Translations under genes and position numbers: made by a program
The notes under the pieces: generated by a model
Database searches by the model: none
Seen by the model: the letters and a program-made list of their open reading frames with translations, nothing else
What the model was told of the DNA's origin: nothing
Shown: positions 19,842 to 28,278 of the stretch, in pieces
Layout: each line of letters opens with the position of its first letter
Position numbering within the stretch: position 1 is the stretch's first letter
Source of the DNA: JBGPQJ01 sp963709295
Lineage (GTDB): Bacteria > Chloroflexota > Anaerolineae > Anaerolineales > Villigracilaceae
DNA length: 64,000 nt
Assembly (NCBI GenBank): GCA_963709295.1
Contig: CAVPVW010000004.1
Location: 124,001 to 188,000 of the forward strand
Direction: 5' to 3'

Positions 19842-21446
19842 ATGGATGAGTCGGTCCTCCTGGTAACACCGCAGACCAGCTTGGAAGACGTTGTCCGAAA
19901 AGCCCTGAATGAAGTGGGGAAGTACGACCTGCGGGCAACAGACGATTTTAGCAAGGTGATCGAGAGTCATCCACAGCCTATCGCTGTGGCGCTGTTGGAT
20001 GCCGAGCTGGAAGAGCAAGGGGTATCGCTTCTCGACGTGGGCCGCGCGCTCCGTCAGCTCAACGACAGGGTTCAGATCATTGTCATCACGAACCCCAGGA
20101 GCTGGCTGACCGAGGAAATAAATGAACTGGAACCTCGTGGATATATCTCCAAACCGCTTGACGCGGCGGAGTTGGCAAGAATGATGAACAACGGTAAACC
20201 AAACGACCCCCAGGTAGAATCCGCCTCCCAGAGGCCTGCTCCCGTTGACGTTTCACCGGAGATCCCCTGGCTGCAGGATATTAACCGTGCAGCCCAGCAC
20301 CTTACCCGGTTGACGCTTGAGTCGTCTGCCCAGGCCGCGCTCATCACCCTCAATAACGAGCTGTGGGCTTATGCCGGGCAGCTTTCAAAGGCGGCCGCCC
20401 AGGAAATCTCGCAGACCATCCAGAAATATTGGGATCACGAAGAGAAGAGCGACCTGTTGCGCTTCATCCGTCTCGATGCCACCCGCGCCGAGCACATGTT
20501 GTATGCCACAAGGCTCTCGCCGGCGATGATCCTGGCGCTGGTCTTTGATTCTGAAACCCCCTTCAGCACCATCCGCATCCAGGCCGGGAAACTTGCCGGT
20601 TCGCTGGCGTCAACGCCTCCGGCAGAAATGCCCCGCGAGGACCGCCGGCGCGAGTCAGAGGACATGCCCGAAATGCCGCAGCTTTCTGAGGTGCTTTCGG
20701 ATGTCCCGCCGCCCAACCCCGGTCGATTCGATTCGAGCTGGGAGATGGTCGCCAAGGAGCAGGAACAATCTGCGCCGCCCGCAGCGTCGTTCAGCCTGGA
20801 GACCAATCCGGCTGTTCAGCGCGGACCTGCAGATTCCGATTACGAGATCCGCAACCCCGACCTGTTTTTTGACGAGGCGGCGCTGGCGGTCACCCGCAAG
20901 CATGTCCTGACGCCGGATGAGATGGACCAATTTGCCGTCACCCGCCGGCATACCGTCGAGGAACAGAGGCAACTGGAAGACGCCGAACAGCGCACGACGG
21001 TGCCGGAAGGCGCGCGTAAGATCGTGCTCGAGCCTGTCTCGCCGGCACTTTACAATCTGAGCTATGCCTGCCTGCTGATTCCGCGCTTCGACCGCCATTA
21101 CCTGACCGGCGACCTGGCCGACCGGGTGGCGAGCTGGATGCAGGATGTCTGCATCGCCTACGGCTGGCGGCTGGAGCACATCGCGGTCCGCCCCGAATAC
21201 CTGCAGTGGATCGCCAATGTCCCGCCGACGGTTTCGCCAGGCTTTATCATGCGCATCGTGCGCCAGCAGATTTCCTCGCGCATCTTCTCTGATTTCCCGA
21301 ATTTTGCCAGGGAAAATCCCTCGGGTGACTTCTGGGCGCCGGGTTATCTCATCATGGGCGGTCCGCAGCCGCACCCCTCCAAGCTCATCAAGGATTTCAT
21401 CCAGCAGACGCGCCAGCGGCAGGGTATCACGCGGCCGCCGCGGTAG
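19842..21446 (+). CDS. Receiver-Roadblock-like-inactive IS200/Y1 transposase fusion protein
   Basis: Three parts can be read in 534 residues. Residues 1-115 resemble a CheY receiver (MDESVLLVTP, ALLDAELEEQ at the phospho-acceptor position, IVITNPRS, and YISKPLD with the conserved Lys-Pro). Residues about 145-265 look like a Roadblock/LC7 or profilin-like regulatory domain (QAALITLNNELWAYAGQLS, then MILALVFDSETPFSTIRIQA). After a charged, probably disordered linker, residues 402-520 match the Y1 transposase (TnpA of IS200/REP-associated) fold: LSYACLLIPRFDRHYL, VPPTVSPGFIMRIVRQQISSRIF, FWAPGYLI. The HUH histidines are replaced (EYLQWI, about 452) and the catalytic tyrosine position is phenylalanine (KDFIQQ, 519). 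This suggests a domesticated nucleic-acid-binding regulator. A terminator follows. Confidence 0.7.
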   Translation: MDESVLLVTPQTSLEDVVRKALNEVGKYDLRATDDFSKVIESHPQPIAVALLDAELEEQGVSLLDVGRALRQLNDRVQIIVITNPRSWLTEEINELEPRGYISKPLDAAELARMMNNGKPNDPQVESASQRPAPVDVSPEIPWLQDINRAAQHLTRLTLESSAQAALITLNNELWAYAGQLSKAAAQEISQTIQKYWDHEEKSDLLRFIRLDATRAEHMLYATRLSPAMILALVFDSETPFSTIRIQAGKLAGSLASTPPAEMPREDRRRESEDMPEMPQLSEVLSDVPPPNPGRFDSSWEMVAKEQEQSAPPAASFSLETNPAVQRGPADSDYEIRNPDLFFDEAALAVTRKHVLTPDEMDQFAVTRRHTVEEQRQLEDAEQRTTVPEGARKIVLEPVSPALYNLSYACLLIPRFDRHYLTGDLADRVASWMQDVCIAYGWRLEHIAVRPEYLQWIANVPPTVSPGFIMRIVRQQISSRIFSDFPNFARENPSGDFWAPGYLIMGGPQPHPSKLIKDFIQQTRQRQGITRPPR

Positions 21447-21467
21447 ATTAATTAACTCGCTAGAACG

Positions 21468-21499
21468 GGGCAGGTCAACCAGACCTGCCCTTATTTTTT
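21468..21499 (+). terminator. Rho-independent terminator
   Basis: GGGCAGGTC (21468-21476) pairs with GACCTGCCC (21482-21490) across a 5-base loop and runs into TTATTTTTT. It separates the fusion protein gene from polA. Confidence 0.9.
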
Positions 21500-21541
21500 C
21501 GAATCAGGATAGAATCACTTTACCTTTTTTCGGAGATTAAG

Positions 21542-24343
21542 ATGCCGCCTACCCTTTATCTAATTGACGGGCACGCACTCGCCTACCGCACCTACTTTGC
21601 GCTCAGTTCCACCGGTGGCGCGCGCTGGCACACCTCCAGCGGCGAACCCACAGCCGGCGTGTACGGGTTTGCAACCGTGCTGATGCGCCTGCTCAAGAAC
21701 GAGAAACCGGATTACATCGCCGTCGCGTTCGACACGGGCAAGACCTTCCGTGACGAGATCTTCCCCGAATACAAGGCCACCCGCGCGAAGATGCCCGATG
21801 ACCTGCGCCCGCAGATCGAGCGCATCCGCCAGCTGGTGGACGCGTTCAACATGCCGCGCCTTGAAATGGAAGGTTTCGAAGCGGACGATGTCCTCGGCAC
21901 GGTGGCGCGCGTCGAATCGGCGGGCGGACTGGGGGTCAAGATCATCACCGGTGACCGGGACCTGCTGCAGCTGGTCGGCGGCGGGATCATCGTCAACCTG
22001 CCCGAAGGCAAACTCTCCGATGCGAAGGACTACATCACCGACGCGGATGTGATCGCCAAGTTCGGCGTCCCGGCGCGGCTGGTGGTGGATTACAAGGCGC
22101 TGGTCGGCGACAAATCGGACAACATCCCCGGTGTGGCAGGGGTGGGCGAGAAGACAGCACAGGAGCTTTTCAAGGTCTACAAATCGCTCGACGACATTTA
22201 CGCTCACCTCGAGATGATCCCACCCAAGGTGCGCACGAAGCTCGAAGCCAGCCGCGAGGCGGCCTACATGAGCCGCGACCTGGCGACCATCCGCACCAAC
22301 CTGCCCATCAAAATTGACCTGACGCATGCCAGGACCGACAATTTTGACCCGGCGGACGTGGAAAAGCTTTTCCGCGAACTGGAATTCCGCACATTGGTTC
22401 CTGAGCTGGCGGTATTCAGGAAAAACGGCAGCGCGGCAGCCTCAGGCAAAAAAGGCGGCGGGCAGATGGCGATGTTCGCCGAAACAGCCTCCGAAGCCTA
22501 CGTTGCAGCCCCGCGCCAGCCATCAACCCTAAAGGTCAACGTGGTCGACACCGATGCCAGGTTGAAAAAACTTGTCTCGGAGTTGAAGAAAGCGGACGTC
22601 ATTTCCTTTGACACCGAGACCACCTCCACGGAAGAGTTGGAGGCCCAACTGGTGGGCATCTCTCTGGCAGTTAAACCCGGCCAGGGCTGGTATATTCCAG
22701 TGGGACATAATGCCGGCCCGAACCTGCCGGTCGAACAGGTCATCGAAGCGCTGCGTCCATCGATGACAGACCCCAAGATTCCAAAGATCGGGCACAACGT
22801 CAAATACGATTACCTGGTCCTGGTGCGGTACGGATTAAGAGTATCGCCGCTCGGATTCGATTCCATGATCGCCGAATGGATCACTGACCCGACCTCGCGC
22901 AACCTGGGGCTCAAGAACCTGGCCTATGTACGCCTCGAAGAGGAGATGACCCACATCGAGGCTTTGATCGGGATGAAGGGAAAGAACCAGCGCACGATGG
23001 CCGAAGTGGACGTGGAGTCCGCCTCCGCCTATGCGGCTGCCGATGCGGAAATGTGCACCCGCCTGCGTCCGCTCCTGCTTAAAGATTTGGAGAAAGTAAA
23101 CGGGCGCAAGCTGCTCGAAGAGATCGAGATGCCGCTGGTGGAAGTGCTGGCCGAGATGGAGCTGATCGGCATCATGCTGGACGTGAAATTCTTCCAGAAG
23201 ATGTCACGCGAGCTGGGCAAGCGCATGGCCGAGATCGAGATGCAGGTCTATAAGCTGGTGGGCAAGCCCTTTAACATCAACTCCACCCAGCAGCTGTCGG
23301 ATGTGTTGTTCAAGACCCTCGAACTGGAGCCGCCCGACCGCGGAAAGAAAACCGCCAGCGGACACTACTCCACATCCGCCGATGTGCTCGAGGAGCTGCG
23401 CGGCAAGCACCCGGTCGTGGATTTGATCCTCGAGAACCGTGAACTCTCCAAGTTAAAATCCACCTATGTGGACGCACTGCCCGAAAAGGTGGATGCCGAT
23501 CGCAGGGTGCACACCTCCTACAGCCAGACGAATGCCGTGACGGGAAGGCTGTCCTCGCTGAATCCCAACCTGCAGAACATCCCCACCCGCACCGAACTGG
23601 GACGCACGGTCCGCAACGGATTCGTTGCCGCGCCAGGTAAAGTGCTGCTGTCGGTGGATTATTCGCAGGTGGAATTGCGCATCGTGGCGCATATCGCCGG
23701 CGACCAGGCTATGCTGGACGCCTTCCGCCATGACCAGGATATTCATGCCACCACGGCAGCGGCGATCTACAGCATCCCGCTGGAGCAGGTGACCAAGGAT
23801 CAGCGCCGGCACGCCAAGGCGATCAACTTCGGCCTGATCTACGGCATGTCCGCCTTTGGATTATCCCGCTCCACCGAACTGACCCTCGGCGAAGCGGATG
23901 CGTTCGTCAAAGCCTATTTCCACCAGTTCCCCGGCGTTAAGAAATATCTCGATGAAACGCGCAAACTGGCCGCCAAACAAGGCTACGTCGAGACGCTGCT
24001 CGGGCGCCGGCGTTACTTCCCGGCCCTGACCGGTCAGATCAACCAGCAGGTGAGGAACCGCGAGGAGCGTGAAGCCATCAACGCACCCATCCAGGGCACG
24101 GCGGCGGACATCATGAAGATCGCCATGATCAAGATTCCGGGCGCGCTGGCCTCTGCCGGCTTGCAGGGCTGTATGTTACTGCAAGTCCATGACGAGATTG
24201 TGTTAGAATGTCTGGAGGATGAGCTGGAAAAGACCGCCCGGGTCGTCCGGCAAGTGATGGAAGACGCCTATTCACTCAGCATCCCGCTTTCCACGGAAGC
24301 CCGTTGGGGGCATAGCTGGGGGGAGATGCAGGTATTAAAATAA
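21542..24343 (+). CDS. polA: DNA polymerase I
   Basis: The intact 933-residue family A polymerase is used in Okazaki fragment processing and excision repair. It has a 5'-3' exonuclease domain (1-290; YLIDGHALAYRTYFAL, FEADDVLGTV, ITGDRDLLQL, VGDKSDNIPGV). A 3'-5' exonuclease domain follows (about 325-520) that keeps the catalytic DTET of motif I (ISFDTETTSTEEL) and KIGHNVKYD. The polymerase domain (about 560-933) has LSVDYSQVELRI, RRHAKAINFGLIYG and QVHDEIVLE. Both nuclease activities should be present. A GGAG site lies before the ATG. The TPR protein gene follows 51 bp later. Confidence 0.98.
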   Translation: MPPTLYLIDGHALAYRTYFALSSTGGARWHTSSGEPTAGVYGFATVLMRLLKNEKPDYIAVAFDTGKTFRDEIFPEYKATRAKMPDDLRPQIERIRQLVDAFNMPRLEMEGFEADDVLGTVARVESAGGLGVKIITGDRDLLQLVGGGIIVNLPEGKLSDAKDYITDADVIAKFGVPARLVVDYKALVGDKSDNIPGVAGVGEKTAQELFKVYKSLDDIYAHLEMIPPKVRTKLEASREAAYMSRDLATIRTNLPIKIDLTHARTDNFDPADVEKLFRELEFRTLVPELAVFRKNGSAAASGKKGGGQMAMFAETASEAYVAAPRQPSTLKVNVVDTDARLKKLVSELKKADVISFDTETTSTEELEAQLVGISLAVKPGQGWYIPVGHNAGPNLPVEQVIEALRPSMTDPKIPKIGHNVKYDYLVLVRYGLRVSPLGFDSMIAEWITDPTSRNLGLKNLAYVRLEEEMTHIEALIGMKGKNQRTMAEVDVESASAYAAADAEMCTRLRPLLLKDLEKVNGRKLLEEIEMPLVEVLAEMELIGIMLDVKFFQKMSRELGKRMAEIEMQVYKLVGKPFNINSTQQLSDVLFKTLELEPPDRGKKTASGHYSTSADVLEELRGKHPVVDLILENRELSKLKSTYVDALPEKVDADRRVHTSYSQTNAVTGRLSSLNPNLQNIPTRTELGRTVRNGFVAAPGKVLLSVDYSQVELRIVAHIAGDQAMLDAFRHDQDIHATTAAAIYSIPLEQVTKDQRRHAKAINFGLIYGMSAFGLSRSTELTLGEADAFVKAYFHQFPGVKKYLDETRKLAAKQGYVETLLGRRRYFPALTGQINQQVRNREEREAINAPIQGTAADIMKIAMIKIPGALASAGLQGCMLLQVHDEIVLECLEDELEKTARVVRQVMEDAYSLSIPLSTEARWGHSWGEMQVLK

Positions 24344-24394
24344 AGGGGTACGTTTTGCCGCGATGCGGATTTACCACCGATCAAGAGTAGCCTT

Positions 24395-26698
24395 ATGCCC
24401 GGACAAGAAGACGTTTTTCAAAAGGCGCTGAACGACGGCCACTCCGCCGCCTGGGACCAGATGTGGGACAAGGCGGCTGTGTGCTATCAGCGGGCGCTGG
24501 ATGAATTCCCCGATAATCCCAAGGCATTGAACAGCCTCGCCCTGGCGCAGTTCCAGCTGCAGCAGTATGAAGCCGCGCTGGAGACCTATCGGCGCGTCAT
24601 CAGGGTCAGCCCGGACGATGCCATTGCCATGGAGAAGATAGCCCAGCTCTCTGAAAAGCTGGGGAACATCAATCAGGCCGTGCAGGCGGCGCTTTTGGCA
24701 GCCGAACTTTATCTCAAGATTCGCGACGCGGAGAAGGCCATCGAGAACTGGTCGCGCGTGACCCAGCTTGCTCCCGAGAACCTCACGGCGCATTCGCGCC
24801 TGGCGATGGTCTACGAAAAAATGGGCCAATCCCGCCAGTCGGTGTCCGAGTACATCGCCGTGGCCAGCCTGCTCCAGCACAGCGGACAGCCGCAAAAGGC
24901 CATGGAGCTGATCGACCGTGCCATGAAGCTGTCTCCCGACTCTGCCGAGGCGAAGCAGGCCTACGGGTTGCTGCGCTCCGGGCAGATGCTCCCCAAACCT
25001 GTCCGCCCGAGAGGCGGTACCGGTCCGCTCAAGATGGCGCAGGTCAAGCAGCTTGAGTCCCCCAAAAAAGCCACCGACAGCACCCTCGACCCGATCGCCG
25101 AGGCGCGCCAGAAGGCGCTCAAGATGATCGCGGAGGTCATGTTCGAACTCACCGATGACAGCGCAGAAGCCCAGCAGCGGCGCGGATTGCAAACGCTCAT
25201 GCGCGGCACCGGGATGCTCAACCAGAACCAGCAGAGCCGGATCATGCTGTACCTGAGTCAGGCCATCGATTCACAGACCAAAAACCACGATGCGCAGGCT
25301 GCCGAAGAACTTGAACATGCGCTGGATGCGGGTTTTACCCTGCCGGCAGTCTATTTCGACCTCGGTTACCTGCGCTCCCGCACCGACCGGACCGAATCGG
25401 CCTCCAAGTATCTCCAGCAGTGTTTCAGGCACGATGAGTACGGCCTGGCTGCCCGGATCATCTCAGGTCAGATGCAGCAAAAGGAAGGCAGGCTGAAGGA
25501 AGCCGCCGTGGAGTACCTTGAGGCGTTGAAGATCGCCGATTCTTCTGTCGTCCCTCCGGACCAGTCCGATTCGATCCGGCAGCTTTATGAGCCGATCGTC
25601 GAGTTGCAGGAAAACGCCGAGGATGACCAGAACGCCGGCAAGCTGTGCGAGAACATTCATGACATGCTGATGCGGCCCAACTGGCGCGAGCACCTCAGCC
25701 AGGCACGCCTGCAGCTGCCCATCACCTCTGACAGCGGGGCGATACCGCTGGCGGAAGTCCTGATCCAGTCCCAGAGCAGCCAGGTGCTGGGAGCGATGAA
25801 TTCGATCAATGCGCTGGCCCGTGCGAACAAGCTGCGTTCCGCGATGGACGAAGCCTTCTATGCCGTGATCAATGCCCCCACCTACCTTCCGCTCCATTCG
25901 CTGATCGGCGAATTGCTCATAACCGAGGACCGCATCCCGGATGCGATTGCCAAGTTCACCGTGGTTGCCCAGGCCTACAGCGTGCGTGGGGAAGCCGGGC
26001 AGGCCACCAACATCCTGCGGCGCATCCTGAAACTCGCCCCGATGGACCTGGCCATCCGCACCCGCCTGATCGATCAGTTGATCGCCCGCGGGCAGGTGGA
26101 TGAAGCCATCAGCGAATACATCGAACTGGCGGACATCTACTACCGCCTGGCCGAGCTCGACATGGCGCGCAAGACCTACGCCACCGCATTGCGCGTCGCC
26201 CAACAGAGCAGCGGCAACCGCACCTGGAGCACGCAGATCCTGACCCGCATGGCCGACATCGACATGCAGAGGCTCGATTGGCGGCAGGCCATCCGCGTGT
26301 ATGAGCAGATCCGCACCCTGCGGCCCGACGACGAAACCTCCCGCAAGAGCCTGATCGAACTCAATATGCGGCTGGGGATGCCCCAACAGGCCGCGTCGGA
26401 ACTCGAAAGTTATATGACCTACCTCGACGAAACCGGCAAACGGGACGAAGGCATCCTGTTCTGCGAAACACTGATCGAAGAACAAGGCGGGCAGATTTTC
26501 ATCCGCAGGATACTAGCGGAACTTTACAGCAAGTCCGGGCGCACGAACGATGCCATTGCCCAGCTGGATGTGATTGGTGACACGCTGATGGCCTCCGGAG
26601 ATACACAGGCGGTGATCGAGGTGGTCAACCAGATCCTGATGTTGAATCCTCCCAATGCGGAGGAATACCGCGAGGTGCTGCGGCAGCTTCAAGCCTGA
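24395..26698 (+). CDS. Large TPR-repeat protein
   Basis: The 767-residue soluble protein consists mostly of tetratricopeptide repeats, clear at both ends: AAVCYQRALDEFPDNPKALNSLALAQ and following repeats in residues 25-190, and again in about 500-740 (EAISEYIELADIYYRLAELDMARKTY in pieces). A central region (about 200-480) is less regular. No signal peptide or enzyme motif is visible, so it is probably a cytoplasmic scaffold. The end overlaps the convergent hydantoinase gene by 10 bp. Homologous TPR proteins are common in Anaerolineae; partners are unknown. Confidence 0.82.
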   Translation: MPGQEDVFQKALNDGHSAAWDQMWDKAAVCYQRALDEFPDNPKALNSLALAQFQLQQYEAALETYRRVIRVSPDDAIAMEKIAQLSEKLGNINQAVQAALLAAELYLKIRDAEKAIENWSRVTQLAPENLTAHSRLAMVYEKMGQSRQSVSEYIAVASLLQHSGQPQKAMELIDRAMKLSPDSAEAKQAYGLLRSGQMLPKPVRPRGGTGPLKMAQVKQLESPKKATDSTLDPIAEARQKALKMIAEVMFELTDDSAEAQQRRGLQTLMRGTGMLNQNQQSRIMLYLSQAIDSQTKNHDAQAAEELEHALDAGFTLPAVYFDLGYLRSRTDRTESASKYLQQCFRHDEYGLAARIISGQMQQKEGRLKEAAVEYLEALKIADSSVVPPDQSDSIRQLYEPIVELQENAEDDQNAGKLCENIHDMLMRPNWREHLSQARLQLPITSDSGAIPLAEVLIQSQSSQVLGAMNSINALARANKLRSAMDEAFYAVINAPTYLPLHSLIGELLITEDRIPDAIAKFTVVAQAYSVRGEAGQATNILRRILKLAPMDLAIRTRLIDQLIARGQVDEAISEYIELADIYYRLAELDMARKTYATALRVAQQSSGNRTWSTQILTRMADIDMQRLDWRQAIRVYEQIRTLRPDDETSRKSLIELNMRLGMPQQAASELESYMTYLDETGKRDEGILFCETLIEEQGGQIFIRRILAELYSKSGRTNDAIAQLDVIGDTLMASGDTQAVIEVVNQILMLNPPNAEEYREVLRQLQA

Positions 26699-28278
26699 GA
26701 TTTGTTCCCGAACCCGCCCCCGCCCGGTGTGCGAATGCTGAGCACATCCCCGGCTTTCAACTCCATCGTCCCCTTGCCTGGCAGGGGGATTTCCTTTTCT
26801 CCCCTTATCAGTATGTTCTCGCCGCACTGACCAAACTCACCTCCGGATAAACCGTAGGGTGGATTCTTTCTGCGTTCGGAGAGAATCGTGACCTGGGCAT
26901 CGGTCAGCACCCGCAGATCGCGCACGATCCCATCTCCGCCCCGGAACTTGCCGCCTCCGCCTGAATCTTTTCTGATCTCATAACGCAACACTTGCATGGG
27001 ATACGCATACTCGAGCGCCTCGACGGGTGTGTTCAGTGTATTGGTCATGTGCGAGTGGACCGCGCTCGGACCGTCTGAGGCAGGCCTCGCACCCATCCCG
27101 CCGCCGATGGTCTCGTAGTAAGTGAAACCCCTCACCCCTTGCCCCTCTCCCTGCCGGGGAGCCCCAATCGTCACATTGTTCATCGTCCCCTGGCTGGCGG
27201 CAGGGACCTTGTCCGGGCAGGCCTGCGCCAGCGCGCCCAGCAGCACGTCCACGATGCGCTGCGAGGTCTCCACGTTACCGCCTGCCACCGGCGAGGGATG
27301 CAGGGCGTTGACCACCGTCCCGGCAGGCGCGATGACCTCGATCGGTGCCAGGCAGCCGGCGTTGTTGGGCACGTCCAACCCCAGCAGGCAGCGGAAGACG
27401 TAATACACCGCTGAGAGGGTGATGGCATAGACCGCGTTGACGCTGCCCTGTTGTTGCAGCGCAGAGCCGGTGAAATCCACCTGCGCGGTATCCCCTTTGA
27501 TGGTGATCCTGACTGTGATCGCAACGGGGTCTGGGCGCACACCATCGTCGTCGAGATAATCCGTGAAAGAGTAGGAGCCCTCCGGCAGCGAGGCGATCAG
27601 CGCGCGGGTCATGCGCTCGGTATAGGCGAGCAATTGCTCCTCGGCCTCGGCGACCTCCTCCACGCCATAACGGGAGGTCAGTTCCAGCAGCCGCGTCGAT
27701 CCCCGCTGGTTGGCGGCGATCTGCGCCCACAGGTCGCCGGCGCGCTCCTGGGGTGTACGCACATTGGCCAGGATGAGCGCGAACAGGTCCTCATCCATTT
27801 GTCCGGCGTGCATCAGCTTCACCGGCGGCAGGATCAGCCCCTCCTGGTAGATTTCGCGCGCCACCGGCATCGAGCCCGGGGTCATCCCGCCCACGTCGGC
27901 GTGATGGGCGCGGGAGGCCACATAACCGATGACCCCCACGGTGGAGGGCAAAAACACCGGCGAGACCATGGTGATGTCCGGCAGGTGGGTGCCGCCGCGG
28001 AAGGGGTCGTTCAAGACGATCACGTCGCCGGGATGCAGGTCGTCCGCGAAACGCTGCACCGCCGCCTCGACCGAGAGCGGCATCGAGCCGAGATGCACCG
28101 GGATGTGCGCCGCCTGCGCGATCATGCGTCCGCGCGCGTCGAACACGGCACAGGAGAAGTCGCGCCGCTCCTTGATGTTGGGGGAGTAGCTGGCCTTGCG
28201 CAGCACCGTGCCCATCTCCTCGGCGACCGCGGCGAAGAGATGCTTGTAGATCTCTAGGCGGATGGCGTCGATGCTCAT
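26689..28278 (-). CDS. hyuB: Hydantoinase B/oxoprolinase family subunit
   Basis: ATG 28278 overlaps the hyuA stop (ATGA) and gives about 529 residues. Family features are the N-terminal EEMGTVLRKASYSPNIKERRDFSCAVFD, GDVIVLNDPFRGGTHLPDI, SRAHHADVGGMTPGSMP, a NNAGC segment and the C-terminal GGGGKFRGGDG and IRTPGGGGFG. With HyuA it would form an ATP-dependent enzyme opening a hydantoin, 5-oxoproline or related lactam ring, or carboxylating a ketone (acetone carboxylase relatives). The exact substrate cannot be read. The reading frame is intact. A longer upstream in-frame extension lies inside hyuA and is not supported. Confidence 0.94.
   Translation of the reverse strand: MSIDAIRLEIYKHLFAAVAEEMGTVLRKASYSPNIKERRDFSCAVFDARGRMIAQAAHIPVHLGSMPLSVEAAVQRFADDLHPGDVIVLNDPFRGGTHLPDITMVSPVFLPSTVGVIGYVASRAHHADVGGMTPGSMPVAREIYQEGLILPPVKLMHAGQMDEDLFALILANVRTPQERAGDLWAQIAANQRGSTRLLELTSRYGVEEVAEAEEQLLAYTERMTRALIASLPEGSYSFTDYLDDDGVRPDPVAITVRITIKGDTAQVDFTGSALQQQGSVNAVYAITLSAVYYVFRCLLGLDVPNNAGCLAPIEVIAPAGTVVNALHPSPVAGGNVETSQRIVDVLLGALAQACPDKVPAASQGTMNNVTIGAPRQGEGQGVRGFTYYETIGGGMGARPASDGPSAVHSHMTNTLNTPVEALEYAYPMQVLRYEIRKDSGGGGKFRGGDGIVRDLRVLTDAQVTILSERRKNPPYGLSGGEFGQCGENILIRGEKEIPLPGKGTMELKAGDVLSIRTPGGGGFGNKSQA

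Noticed and set aside
19842..21446. Active IS200/IS605 element
   Set aside because: Transposase catalytic residues are replaced, the domain is fused to signalling domains, and no flanking hairpin ends or TnpB gene are present.
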